A stretch of DNA of 64,000 bases, taken from Neoechinorhynchus agilis (lineage: Eukaryota > Acanthocephala). The translations under genes were made by a program, and so were the position numbers. The stretch spans positions 6,324,001 to 6,388,000 of the forward strand of contig CM121342.1 in the NCBI GenBank assembly GCA_051530055.1. The letters run 5' to 3'. Below, in pieces: positions 35,290 to 45,943 of this stretch; positions within the stretch are counted from its first letter, which is position 1; each line of letters begins with the position of its first letter. The notes under the pieces are model-generated. The model did not search any database. It saw only the letters and a program-made list of their open reading frames with translations, and was not told the DNA's origin.

Positions 35290-36195
35290 AGAATAGTTCC
35301 AAAAATGCTTTAATCGTTATTGGTACTTCGAAATAAAGGGTATTTTCGTTAAAGGGAAACATTTTAGGTCGCAAATCGAAAACTTGCCTTGGAAAATCCG
35401 TGTAAAGAGATTAAAGGAAGATTCTTTAATCAATAATTAGGCATACTGAAGTTCCAAAAATGCTTAATCGTTATTGGTACTTCGAAATAAAGGGTATTTT
35501 CGTTAAAGGGAAACATTTTAGGTCGCAAATCGAAAACTTGCCTTGGAAAATCCGTGTAAAGAGATTAAAGGAAGATTCTTTAATCAATAATTAGGCATAC
35601 TGAAGTTCCAAAAATGCTTTAATCGTTATTGGTACTTCGAAATAAAGGGTATTTTCGTTAAAGGGAAACATTTTAGGTCGCAAATCGAAAACTTGCCTTG
35701 GAAAATCCGTGTAAAGAGATTAAAGGAAGATTCTTTAATCAATAATTAGGCATACTGAAGTTCCAAAAATGCTTTAATCGTTATTGGTACTTCGAAATAA
35801 AGGGTTTTTCGTTAAAGGGAAACATTTTAGGTCGCAAATCGAAAACTTGCCTTGGAAAATCCGTGTAAAGAGATTAAAGGAAGATTCTTTAATCAATAAT
35901 TAGGCATACTGAAGTTCCAAAAATGCTTTAATCGTTATTGGTACTTCGAAATAAGGGTATTTTCGTTAAAGGGAAACATTTTAGGTCGCAAATCGAAAAC
36001 TTGCCTGAAAATCCGTGTAAAGAGATTAAAGGAAGATTCTTTAATCAATAATTAGGCATACTGAAGTTCCAAAAATGCTTTAATCGTTATTGGTACTTCG
36101 AAATAAAGGGTATTTTCGTTAAAGGGAAACATTTTAGGTCGCAAATCGAAAACTTGCCTTGGAAAATCCGTGTAAAGAGATTAAAGGAAGATTCT
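35290..36195. repeat. 153-bp tandem array, six copies
   Basis: Six units of 150-155 bp, each containing GTTCCAAAAATGCTTTAATC, TTTTAGGTCGCAAATCGAAA and AATCCGTGTAAAGAGATTAA. Copies are nearly identical, with occasional one- to three-base deletions. No coding potential. Confidence 0.93.
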
Positions 36196-38900
36196 TAAAG
36201 TTAGGACAGATTCTTTTTCAAAAAAGAAGTTTTCCAAATGGACATTTGATCGTTGTTTGGTGTTGGTTCTAGAGACGATACTGGTGAAACAAAAGACATG
36301 GAACACTCGCTGTCTGTCTGAGCAACAAGACATTACACCGTTAATGCTTGTTTCTATGATTCCATCCCCATTTCTCGGGATAAGACGTGAGCAGTTTTTT
36401 TTTGGGAAGAGAAGGAATCATTTTAACGAACCATGAATAAGCGTATTAGTGCGTGGTGTTAAAACATCCAAATTTGATGTGTTAAATCGATCAAAAAATA
36501 AAAAAAAAGATCTCCTCGCTATTTTCCCTAGGTATTAAGTTGAAAAGTGTAATAGTAACGATTTTTCTTAGGCGATAAATGTCTTTTATGTGTGTGTTTA
36601 TAGAAAAAAATACCATTTTAGAGGAAGTAGAAAATTGAAAAGGACAATCTTGGAGAAACTGAGGGAAAAACGTTCGCGTATATCTATAATGTGTATCGAA
36701 AAAAAGCCTTGGCAGCTGAAAAGTCTGGTACGCACCTAGATTCCTTCATATAATCAATCTATTTAGATCTCTTTTAGAAAGAGTCTGCTTTTATCCATAA
36801 AACGTAGCCTTGTGAACCGTATTTTGTTTTTGATTTATAACCTACTTATTTGAAACTTCACAAAAAAAATCGAACGCTCAATCCATTTTCTACGAATTTG
36901 CTAAAAACGGAATCTTGAAAGTGGCGTCGAAAATCTCCTGATCATGAAGTGTGAGCAAAAGAACGTTTAAGGAAGATCAACCATCCGGTAGACGGGAAAC
37001 TACGTTCTTAGTCATGCACAAAAAACAACGGCAATCCTTCATCTGCACCCATCTACAATTGTGATACTTTTCGGCAGTCAATTCCACTTGAAATGAATTA
37101 ACGACAATTTAAACTTAATTGTTCGGCTTTTTTTGTGGAAAATAATCGATCATCTACAATTGTGATACTTTTCGGCAGTCAATTCCACTTGAAATGAATT
37201 AACGACAATTTAAACTTAATTGTTCAGCTTTTTTTGTGTTTAGGTGAAAATAATCGAACGCAAAATAGGTTTCAAGGCGCGATAAAACTAATATTTCTCT
37301 ACATCTTTATTTTTGTGCTAATGAAATTAAAAAAATTTCAGTTATGATTATAGTTTATTTTATTAACAAAGAGTCATTTCATTGTCCATAAAAGTACCAA
37401 TGGTGAAATAGAAGGTCGATCTTATGATCTTAGGAAGTAAATGCGATGGTAATGAATGAAAGACGTACAGATTTCCTTGGCATTTATTTTTAGAATTGTG
37501 CTCTTTAGACAAAATGAATTAAAAACCTTAAAAGAACCCAATTAAAGTCATCAATAATTATCACAAGTTTAAAGGCGTGTAGATTTGTGACAATCTAATG
37601 AAACTTCTTACCTTTTTCTTTAATGAATCAAACCTTAGTTTTATTTTTAAATGAACAATTGTGATGCAGTCGTGATCTTAGTGGTCAAACATTAATCAGA
37701 AAAAATTGTTGATTGAAAGTACATTTGTTTCCAATGAAATTTAGGGCTTTTATCCGAATAAAATCAGTTTTGAGGTTGCGAACGAGTACGACACTTGCAG
37801 TTGCGATTCGTTTTAGGTCAACGAATGCATTGAAGCAAATGACTTGATTATTTTGTACCTGAAGACGAGGTTGTTACATTCTTAGCAATGGGAAACGTAA
37901 TTAAAAATTGCGATCCTCCAGAAAAGCAAACAACAACGAGACAATGCTGATTGCGTGATAGCGACAGCCGAGGAAGGAGCTGAAAAAAGGTTTTTATTTA
38001 CAAAAAAAATATTCAGTACTCACCGTTCAAAAGGTTCTTCTTAACGGATCAGTCCAAATAAGAGTTCTAGTTTGATTATTTCATTAAAAACTCTCCATTG
38101 TCGTCTCAAGCAAATGTCGCAAAACATTGAAGAAGTGCCATAGTTATAAAAACTCAAATGAACGCAAAATTGCCGATAAAAACGTTAATTACAGATTAAT
38201 TTGTAAAATAAAACTTCGTCGGAAGGCGACAAGGTAAAATCGGAAAACCAATTCAAAGATCCATCTTTGTTACGGTTCCAACTTTGCCAAAAAGTTTAAT
38301 AAAAACACGTTTTATTTGTTTATCGCTCAAAGCCGAGGACTCATGTATCTTTGGGTCCTCACAAAAAAAATTCGAATTCTCCAAGGATAAATGAATGTGG
38401 CTATTGATTTTGGACTGGATTACGGGTCCGGTCGAAGTTAATGGTTATTGTTTGTAGGAGAATCCTCGGGTTCATTTCGGGTCTCAATATCCGAGAAAAT
38501 TGTTACAAAAAATTTCGGGGACAGGATTGAGAGACGTTTTGATTGTTTCTTCAAAATCTTTAAACTTAAATCGAAATTTTAGAGGTTTTTCTCCGTGAAA
38601 CTTTTCAAGGCGACGGATTTGTGATTTGGATACGTTGCAGGCGATGGCGGGTAAAATAAAGCAGTAGTAAAATTTGTAGAGATCAGGCGAAGGGACTCCA
38701 AAATGGTGGAGGCGTTTCCGGATTTAAATTGTGCTTGAGGGAAAATGCATTGGTGATTTTGTTTAAATTGAATACCCGGAGTTCCGAGGGAGGTAATGGA
38801 CTTCTTTTAAGAAGGCAGAGAAGTGAGTTCGTGGCCCTGAGGAACAATTTTGACCAAAAAAACCATAAAGCACCCAAAAATAATGATTTCAGGAAATAGT
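36196..38900. other. Repeat debris: 101-bp duplication and LINE 3' fragment
   Basis: A 90-bp segment starting CATCTACAATTGTGATACTT is duplicated in tandem at 37050 and 37151. At about 37925-37985 a fragment (CAATGCTGATTGCGTGATAG, then GAGGAAGGAGC) matches the LINE 3' end at 59650-59705. A minus-strand open stretch at 38683-38877 has no recognisable product. No gene is convincing. Confidence 0.5.
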
Positions 38901-38901
38901 T

Positions 38902-39284
38902 TTAGTGTAAAACTTGTAGGATTATCTTGCTTACGTAACCTCCTAAGCGATTTGCGTCAAAGAATCCAGCATCATCTCCGTCGGACTTGAACGAAACAAT
39001 GCGCTTTTGAGATGTATAGAAAGTTTCAGCCCAAAAGGAAACTTGATGCAATGTAGCTCCTCGCTCGAGAGTTAACATCGTCTTTAAACCGTCGACCTGC
39101 ATTCAGAAAAAATATCGAATAAAGAAATCGGCAACAAAACCCAAATGATCGTCCATTAGCACAATTGCATGACACAAATCTCATTTTATTTACTTCGTAC
39201 CAACGTTTCTTGCAAGTCGAATTCGTAAGGAACCTAAGCCTTTCGATTGATTTGCACCTTAGTGACGTAATTGGACCAAAACAT
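38902..39284 (-). CDS. Unrecognised small spliced gene
   Basis: Three exons chain in frame: 39258-39284 (MFWSNYVTK), 39201-39233 (VPYEFDLQETL) and 39096 downwards (VDGLKTMLTLERGATLHQVS, KRIVSFKSDGDDAGFFDANR), which either stops at TAA 38902-38904 or continues past a GTAAGC donor after 38935. The middle intron has a strong acceptor (TTTTCTGAATGCAG). The first intron would be only 24 bp. Alternating polar and hydrophobic residues suggest beta strands; a distant similarity to VDAC-type porin strands is conceivable but not demonstrable. If the donor is used, downstream exons were not found. Confidence 0.45.
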
Positions 39285-39319
39285 TATTATATGATTCTTT
39301 CGTGCGAAATAACTATAAT

Positions 39320-41460
39320 TCATCATTGAGAGAGAAAATCCTTCGGGATAATTGAGATGGAGATGTGTGGTGATCATAATTTCTCATTCAGGATAGAAAA
39401 TTTCTTCATCGAATCTAAATATTCCATGTGAGATATTTTCTATCCTGGGGATTGTGATCACCACACATCTCCAAATCGAATCATCTCGAAGGATTTTCTC
39501 TCTCGATGATTTCTTAAATTAATTATCGAAAGAAAATCCATCGGAATGATTGATTCAGAGATGTGTTATGATTATAATCCCGCCCGGATAAAAAATATTT
39601 TATTGAGATATTTTTTATCCTGGGGATTGTGATCACCACACATCTCCAAATCGAATCATCTCGAAGGATTTTCTCTCTCGATGATTTCTTAAATTAATTA
39701 TCGAAAGAAAATCCATCGGAATGATTGATTTAGAGATGTGTTATGATTATAATCCCGCCTGGATAAAAAATATTTTATTGAGATATTTTTTATCCTGGGG
39801 ATTGTGATCACCACACATCTCCAAATCGAATCATCTCGAAGGATTTTCTCTCTCGATGATTTCTTAAATTAATTATCGAAAGAAAATCCATCGGAATGAT
39901 TGATTTAGAGATGTGTTATGATTATAATCCCGCCTGGATAAAAAATATTTTATTGAGATATTTTTTATCCTGGGGATTGTGATCACCACACATCTCCAAA
40001 TCGAATCATCTCGAAGGATTTTCCTCGATGATTTCTTAAATTAATTATCGAAAGAAAATCCATCGGAATGATTGATTCAGAGATGTGTTATGATTATAAT
40101 CCCGCCCGGATAAAAAATATTTTATTGAGATATTTTTTATCCTGGGGATTGTGATCACCACACATCTCCAAATCTAATCATCTCGAAGGATTTTCTCTCT
40201 CGATGATTTCTTAAATAAATTATCGAAAGAAAATCCATCGGAATGATTGATTTAGAGATGTGTTATGATTATAATCCCGCCTGGATAAAAAATATTTTAT
40301 TGAGATATTTTTTATCCTGGGGATTGTGATCACCGTACATCACGCACTGTATCATCTCGAAGGATTTTCTCTCGACTATTTCTTAAATTAATAAAAAAAT
40401 CCTTCGGATAATAGAATTGGAGATGTGTTGTGATCATAATCCCGCCCGGATAAAAAATATCTCAATAAAATATTTTCTATCCGGGGGGAAATTATGATCA
40501 CTGCACATCTGGAGCATCAATCTTAATCATCTAGAGGAAATCCTTCGGGTATTAAAGTTGGAAATGTGTTATGATTATAATCCCGCCCGGGTAGGAAATA
40601 TTTCATGGGAAACTGGTGAGGCTTCCTCACAGAATATCTCGATTCAATAAAGTAATTTTTCTGAGGGATAGTCCAGCATCTATCTAAATGTTAGAGAGAA
40701 AATCCTTCGGGATAATAGAATTGGAGATATGTTGTGATCATAATCCGCCCCGGATAAAAAATATTTCAATACTCGAGCATTAATCTGAATATTTGAGAGA
40801 AAATCACTCTGGATGATAGAGTTGGAGATGTGTGGTGATCATAATCCCCCGCCGGATAGAAAATATTTTCAATCCAGGGATTGTGGTCACCATACATCTC
40901 CAATTCTATTATCCCGAAGGATTTTCTCTCGAAATCCCCCGCCGGATAGAAAATATTTTCAATTCGGGGATTATGGTCACCATACATCTCCAATTCTATT
41001 ATCTCGAAGGATTTTCTCTCGATGATTTCTTAAATTAATTATCAAAAGCAAATTCCTTTTGGAGTGATTGATTTGGAGATATGCGGTGATCATAATCCCT
41101 CAGGATAAAAATATTTCAATAAAATATTTTCTACCCTGGGGATTCTGATCACCACACATCTCCAAATCTAATCATCTCGAAGGATTTTCTCTCGATGATT
41201 TCTTAAAGTAATAAAAAAATCCTTCGGGATAATAGGTTTGGAAACGTGTTATGATCATAATTCCCGCCGGGTAGGAAATATTTCAATAAAATATTTACCC
41301 TGGGGATTGTTATCACCACACATCTCGAGCATTAATCTAAATATTCGAGAGAAAATCCTTCAGGATAATAGAGTTGGAAATATGTTATGATTATAATCTT
41401 AAGGATAAAAATTTCCGCCCCGGAAAAAATATTTTATTGAAATGTGTTTTACCCGGGATT
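39320..41460. repeat. Tandem array of foldback units, about 190 bp each
   Basis: About ten to eleven units, each itself an inverted repeat: GAAAATCCTTCGAGATGATT, GAGATGTGTGGTGATCAC and ATCCCCAGGATAAAAAATAT on one arm are mirrored on the other around an AT-rich centre. Central units are nearly identical; those toward 41460 are increasingly diverged. Single relatives lie at about 5240-5340, 41737-41830 and 60577-60690, so the monomer is also a dispersed element. Confidence 0.9.
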
Positions 41461-42017
41461 ATGATCATTTAATTACGGTTTATTTGGTCAAAATGCGATA
41501 GTCCTTACCGCAAAAGTTTACAACAGTTCCGGTTTTTTTGACAATCAAATTGGTACATCTACCGATAACGTTTTTGCTTCTCTTCGCATCGTCAAAGCGT
41601 TTGAATTGAAAATCATTTACTAAAATATTTCGGTCGGGCGTTATTTGTCTTAATAAAATAAATTGTTTATGCCACTCGTTTTAAATGTATTTGGAATCAT
41701 TACATATTTGCTAATAAAATTATTTTTATCGATAGGGAATCCTTCGGGTTAATCAAAGTAAACTAGTGAAACAATGACTGATCAGGCGAGATTACCTCGC
41801 GAAATAAATCAAATATGCTATTACCGGGATTATGTTCACCAAAAGTATAATAATTATTTTCGTTCTAATTCTTTAAATCAAAAGAATTATAAGGATATTT
41901 TCTTGCCATTTTCGCGTTTTTGTTTTGCGTCCTTTCAGGACAATGGTCAATATGAACGAGCTCACGAACGAAGGTACCTCAAATTTTAAATTTCCCTTTT
42001 CTCTATCTTTTTGAAAG

Positions 42018-43678
42018 ATGCGATTTGACGGATTTTCATACGACCAAACGGATGACTCACTAATGCTCGTTTTACGATTCCCAAGCAAAATGAAAAAGTT
42101 ATCAGCGGACATTTTGGACAAAGTTGAAATTGATTTTTCGGAATCTGACCTCCTTGTCGCAATCGATAAATATTTCGGGAGGTTTAAAATGAAAACTTCG
42201 AAAACGATTGAGCACCATCATCCTTCTCATTTCCTTTCTTACGACTTTTTAAATGAAGAACCACAATATAAGCTCACAAGTAGAAATGAGATTCAAATAT
42301 TTTTCAGTAAAGTTATTAAAGGCGTTAATCTTGACATTATCGAACATTTAACTATTGATGATGATGAAATAATTGAAGAAAATGTTTTAAACGGAGGATA
42401 TACTTACGGTTTTATGAATAGTTATTCTGGATACTTTAAGTGCACAGAATCAATAAATATTATAAATCCTGATATGAAATCACCATTTGCGAGGAGATGG
42501 AAACGAATGATGGACGAAACGTTCGATGAAGATCATTACTTCGCTGATTTATTAGAGAATGGAAATGAAGGAGTAGGATGGAATGTTGAGGTCGATTTTG
42601 TTGATACGGAGTCAATCGACGACATTAAAGATAAGAGTAATAATGGAGTGCTACCAAAAGTGGATTGGAAGACTGAATCGCATTATCTCGTCCTTTTCGA
42701 TATTTTATTCGCTTAAAGCAAAAGTGCATGTACGATTTATGGATTTTTCAACTTGTTATTTTAGCCAGTATAGAATTTTGGCGTAAATCGCGCTATAAAT
42801 ATTTTCCATTTGACGAATTTATTATTTATTTATTACCAAGGCCTCATACACTCTTGTTAGTTTGTGACATTTTCTTTTTGGTCTCACGGCCATATTCCTT
42901 TGCATCCTTTCGACTGACTTATCCTAATCCCTCTCCACGCAAGTGTCCCGAGGGTTTTTTATTATTAAAGAGTCGACCCTAAAACCCGGGATTCCGGCGT
43001 AGGGATGGATTCAGGACGGAACTTTCACACATCGGAGGCGCTTAGCCGCACTCGAAGAAACAGGGCCAACCCCCTTTGGGGCCGATGGGTGATCTCAAAC
43101 CTGACCCCCACCCCTTTCAGCAGCCTCGCACACTCGTGGAACCCAGCGAGCGGTGGCGAAATTATTGAACTATGCTAATGCAGTAAATCGTGAGTGCACT
43201 TTCGTACAAATATAGTCAATCAATCGACACGGGGCCCGAAATTGCAAACACAATCTCTCACCTCTCTTTGGTTTTGAGTTACTTCGATCAGGATTGGAAC
43301 GACGTTCGCGAATTGGTTCAATCCATCATAAGAAGATCATTATGTGTTTCGATCGTTAGGAATTGGAATTTCAGTCAAAAAGTACTTAAATGCACTGTTC
43401 GTTTTTTATGGGAAGCCGACAAAAATTCGCTCAATGAAGCCCTACACGATCTGAGGGCAATATTTTCCTCCGCCGACAAAGATGTGCTTTCTGCTCTTAA
43501 TGATCTTTTTATCGACGATTATCTTAAGTGGATTGAGGAAAATCAACTTGATTTTGGCATTTTAAAGTCCCTAGCAGTCGATGTTGCCAATTTGGATATA
43601 AAGAAATCAGATTTTGAAGATCTCAATCTAATTGAGATGGACTGTCTTGCCGCATTTGAAAAGATGAAAGTTGTGTAG
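42018..43678 (+). CDS. SHQ1: SHQ1, H/ACA ribonucleoprotein assembly factor, split by an inserted element
   Basis: SHQ1 is the chaperone that holds dyskerin/NAP57 during early H/ACA RNP assembly; it has an N-terminal CS-like domain and a helical SHQ1-specific domain. The first part (42018-42713) opens with MRFDGFSYDQTDDSLMLVLR and contains GGYTYGFMNSYSGYFKC and FDEDHYFADLLEN, matching the family YGF-N and FDPDHYLADF motifs. The second part (43205-43678) reads YKYSQSIDTGPEIANTISHL, LVLSYFDQDWNDVRELVQSI and DLFIDDYLKWIEENQLDFGI, the conserved C-terminal domain. In the family these are contiguous (DILFA joined to YKY). Here 42714-43204 intervenes, beginning with an in-frame TAA. Removing the element and one TA copy restores the frame exactly. 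So the gene is either disrupted or the element is removed as an unconventional intron. An upstream ATG near 41941 is out of frame. Confidence 0.85.
42716..43204. mobile_element. 489-bp TIR element (MITE) with TA target duplication inside SHQ1
   Basis: Flanked by TA at 42714-42715 and 43205-43206. Terminal inverted repeats: left 42719-42739 (CAAAAGTGCATGTACGATTTA) and right 43184-43204, whose complement is CGAAAGTGCACTCACGATTTA (17 of 21 matches). TA duplication is typical of Tc1/mariner-type transposition. No transposase is encoded, so it is non-autonomous. Its interior from about 42955 to 43165 is much more GC-rich than anything nearby. It lacks GT...AG at the exact edges. Confidence 0.75.
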
Positions 43679-44577
43679 CCTATTGTAATGGGAGGTTATC
43701 TTTTTTATAAGCACGTTCACTTTTACAATGAAGTGAGCAGTAGCACTCTAATATCTTTGTATAAAAGAACAAATACCGAGCGCATCATAGTGAACGAGGT
43801 CAGTGGAAATCCTCAGTATCATGTATTTGTGTCTTAAATAAAAAATAACGATATGAAAAAGGATAGGAATATCGAATTCTTGGTATTATTTTGTACTTAT
43901 GAGGCCATTTTTGCAAAGTTTACATATAAAGAAAAAGGCTCAACTTTATTTAATCTAAACTTAGTGTCAAACAGGCGATTTCATCCCGGAATCAAGTGTA
44001 TGTTAGAATATACCAGCAATTCCAATATTTATAACGGGCAATGGGATCGAAGCATTCATAAGCGGTCGGTCGAACAACTTTGTATTTTCGATCCCCTCGC
44101 TCGTACCACCCTCTACCAAAAATCTTTCTTCCCCCAAGCCCAATCTTTCCTTAATAACCGGAGAACAAAGAAAGACTCCTAATCGGTCATTTCCTGTACA
44201 AAGCCTCCGATCGCACATTAACACCTCTTCAAAAACAAGTCCCGCATCCCTTGCCTCAACATCCGGCATCCACAAACCTTCAGCACAGATAGATGCTGGC
44301 AAGTGTATGGATCGTTCTTCTTAATCAATAAAACGTGTTTATATAGACAAGATAATCAGAAGCATTACACCGAATTGATAAAAATGTGATCGTGTTAATC
44401 GCCCTAATTGCAAGTTATAATAATTTTCCACAATCATCCACTCTGATTCCAATAGAACAAGAAAAATGCCGCCACTGCACTATTCGAGATGCATATTCAC
44501 GTGATAAAGAGCTGCCAATACGTTACAGGAATGATGCCGTTAAAAACGCTTCATATGAGCTCTAAAAAAGAGGTGGG
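43679..44577. other. Unassigned stretch downstream of SHQ1
   Basis: A 109-codon plus-strand frame (43853-44182) and an overlapping minus-strand frame (44003-44302, EARDAGLVFEEVLMCDRRLC) are both open, with mildly protein-like composition. Neither shows splice context or a known domain. They could be remnants of a mobile element. Confidence 0.3.
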
Positions 44578-45039
44578 GTTCTCGATTTGAAATTCCGACC
44601 GAGAATCGCAAGTCGACAGAGACGAAAAAGAGACGAATGAAATTATGAGTACAAAGAAGTACAGAGTAAGATCAGAAGTGGTAACAAGAATGCTCGGTCG
44701 GCTAAAGTGGCGATAAAGTTCCTAACAAAGAAGAGAAAACTCTTCCCCAGACTTCGTATAGTTTTGAGCCACTTTACTATCTCACTTTAGCCGACCGAGC
44801 ATTCTTGTTACTGTGGTAAGTACGCTATTGATTGGGCTAGCGTAAATGGGCATAAAATAGTGTGTGTTGTACACATAAACAGTTTTGTTGAAATAGAGGT
44901 CCGCTGTTTGGTTCATCCACCATGTCAACAGTTGCCACTTCTGATCTTACTCTGTACTTCTTTGTACTCATAATTTCATTCGTCTCTTTTTCGTCTCTGT
45001 CGACTTGCGATTCTCGGTCGGAATTTCAAATCGAGAACA
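44578..45039. repeat. Complex foldback with nested arms
   Basis: The left arm 44578-44681 is the reverse complement of 44935-45039 (about 104 bp, essentially perfect). The left arm continues through 44711, and that part is mirrored by 44783-44814. A 120-bp insert between the two right-arm pieces breaks the symmetry. Further partial copies in direct and inverted orientation (CGGCTAAAGTGGC, TAGTAAAGTGGCTCAAAA) lie at 45289-45342. Confidence 0.85.
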
Positions 45040-45104
45040 ACTTTTCACGTCTTTATGAGCAAAGAAAAGACGTGCTCGATAAATCATCAGCGATGTTTGA
45101 TTAA
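44922..45104 (+). CDS. Possible secreted peptide in the foldback
   Basis: A 60-residue frame with a hydrophobic N-terminal stretch (LYFFVLIISFVSFSSLSTC) fitting a signal peptide, then a charged mature part (RSEFQIENNFSRLYEQRKDV). Most of it lies on the right arm of the foldback, so an antisense copy sits at 44578-44681. The tail (TTTTCACGTCTTTATGAGCA) recurs at 45374. No homologue is recognised; it could be an accident of the repeat. Confidence 0.35.
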   Translation: MSTVATSDLTLYFFVLIISFVSFSSLSTCDSRSEFQIENNFSRLYEQRKDVLDKSSAMFD

Positions 45105-45460
45105 AAACAAACACAAAACTATGGAAATAATCCTAAAAGAAGAAACTAATAACGAAAATCCTAAACTGTGTAAAAAACGAGACTTTTACCAATGAAAGTA
45201 GACGATGCGTGATTGATAATCGATCAAATCAGCGACTAGGCTACATCCGTAACATAAATGGGTGACTATTCTGAATGTTCAGGCTCGGACGGCTAAAGTG
45301 GCACCTACTCAATTGAGCTAGTAAAGTGGCTCAAAATTAAACTTATAAATCAAAACCGCAGAGAAAAGACTGAAAACTTTTCACGTCTTTATGAGCAGAC
45401 CGACGTTTGATTAAAAACAAACACAAAACTATGGAAATAATCTTAAAAGAAGGTGACTAT
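45045..45460. repeat. Direct duplication downstream of the foldback
   Basis: The segment beginning CTTTTCACGTCTTTATGAGC and running through GATTAAAAACAAACACAAAA and TATGGAAATAATC occurs at about 45045-45140 and again, shortened, at 45374-45450; GGTGACTATTCTGAATGTTC also occurs twice (45260, 45454). Beyond it to 45943 only a 37-codon frame (45757-45870, MVSLMDIAILQKLLPINNG) looks coding-like. Confidence 0.6.
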
Positions 45461-45943
45461 TCTGAATGTTCAGTTTGAGATGTGCAAGCGTTAATTTACG
45501 ATTGCATTCTAATCTCCAATGAAGGTATTTGTGTTCTATTTTAAAAGAATCAGTGCCCTTCACTTGTAACTTGGATTAGCCGTTAATAAGGACGAAAACG
45601 ATCGCGTCCCGATGTGGTCGGATTAACCCTGGAATCTCCAATGTGTGTATATAGTATTTATTATGAATATTGAAAGCTAATAATATTTTTTAAGAATATA
45701 ATAAAAATTGTTGATCTGATCCTGAAAAATCAATTGTTAAAATTTTCCTAAAATAGATGGTCAGTCTTATGGATATTGCAATTCTTCAAAAACTACTTCC
45801 AATCAACAACGGTGCTCAACCGCGGCTTAAAAAGTTCTACATTTTAGTCACATCTACCGCCGAAAACTAACATAGAAGCGTGGATGAATCATTTTCGCTA
45901 TAAAAGTACGCCTTTAAAAAGGATTTCGTAATTCTAAAAAAAG

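Noticed and set aside
38935-39284. Assignment of the small spliced gene to VDAC/porin
   Set aside because: Only a loose beta-strand pattern is shared; no diagnostic motif is present and downstream exons are missing.
42728-42982. 84-codon frame as part of SHQ1 or a transposase
   Set aside because: It lies inside the inserted TIR element, has no transposase motif and does not align with SHQ1.
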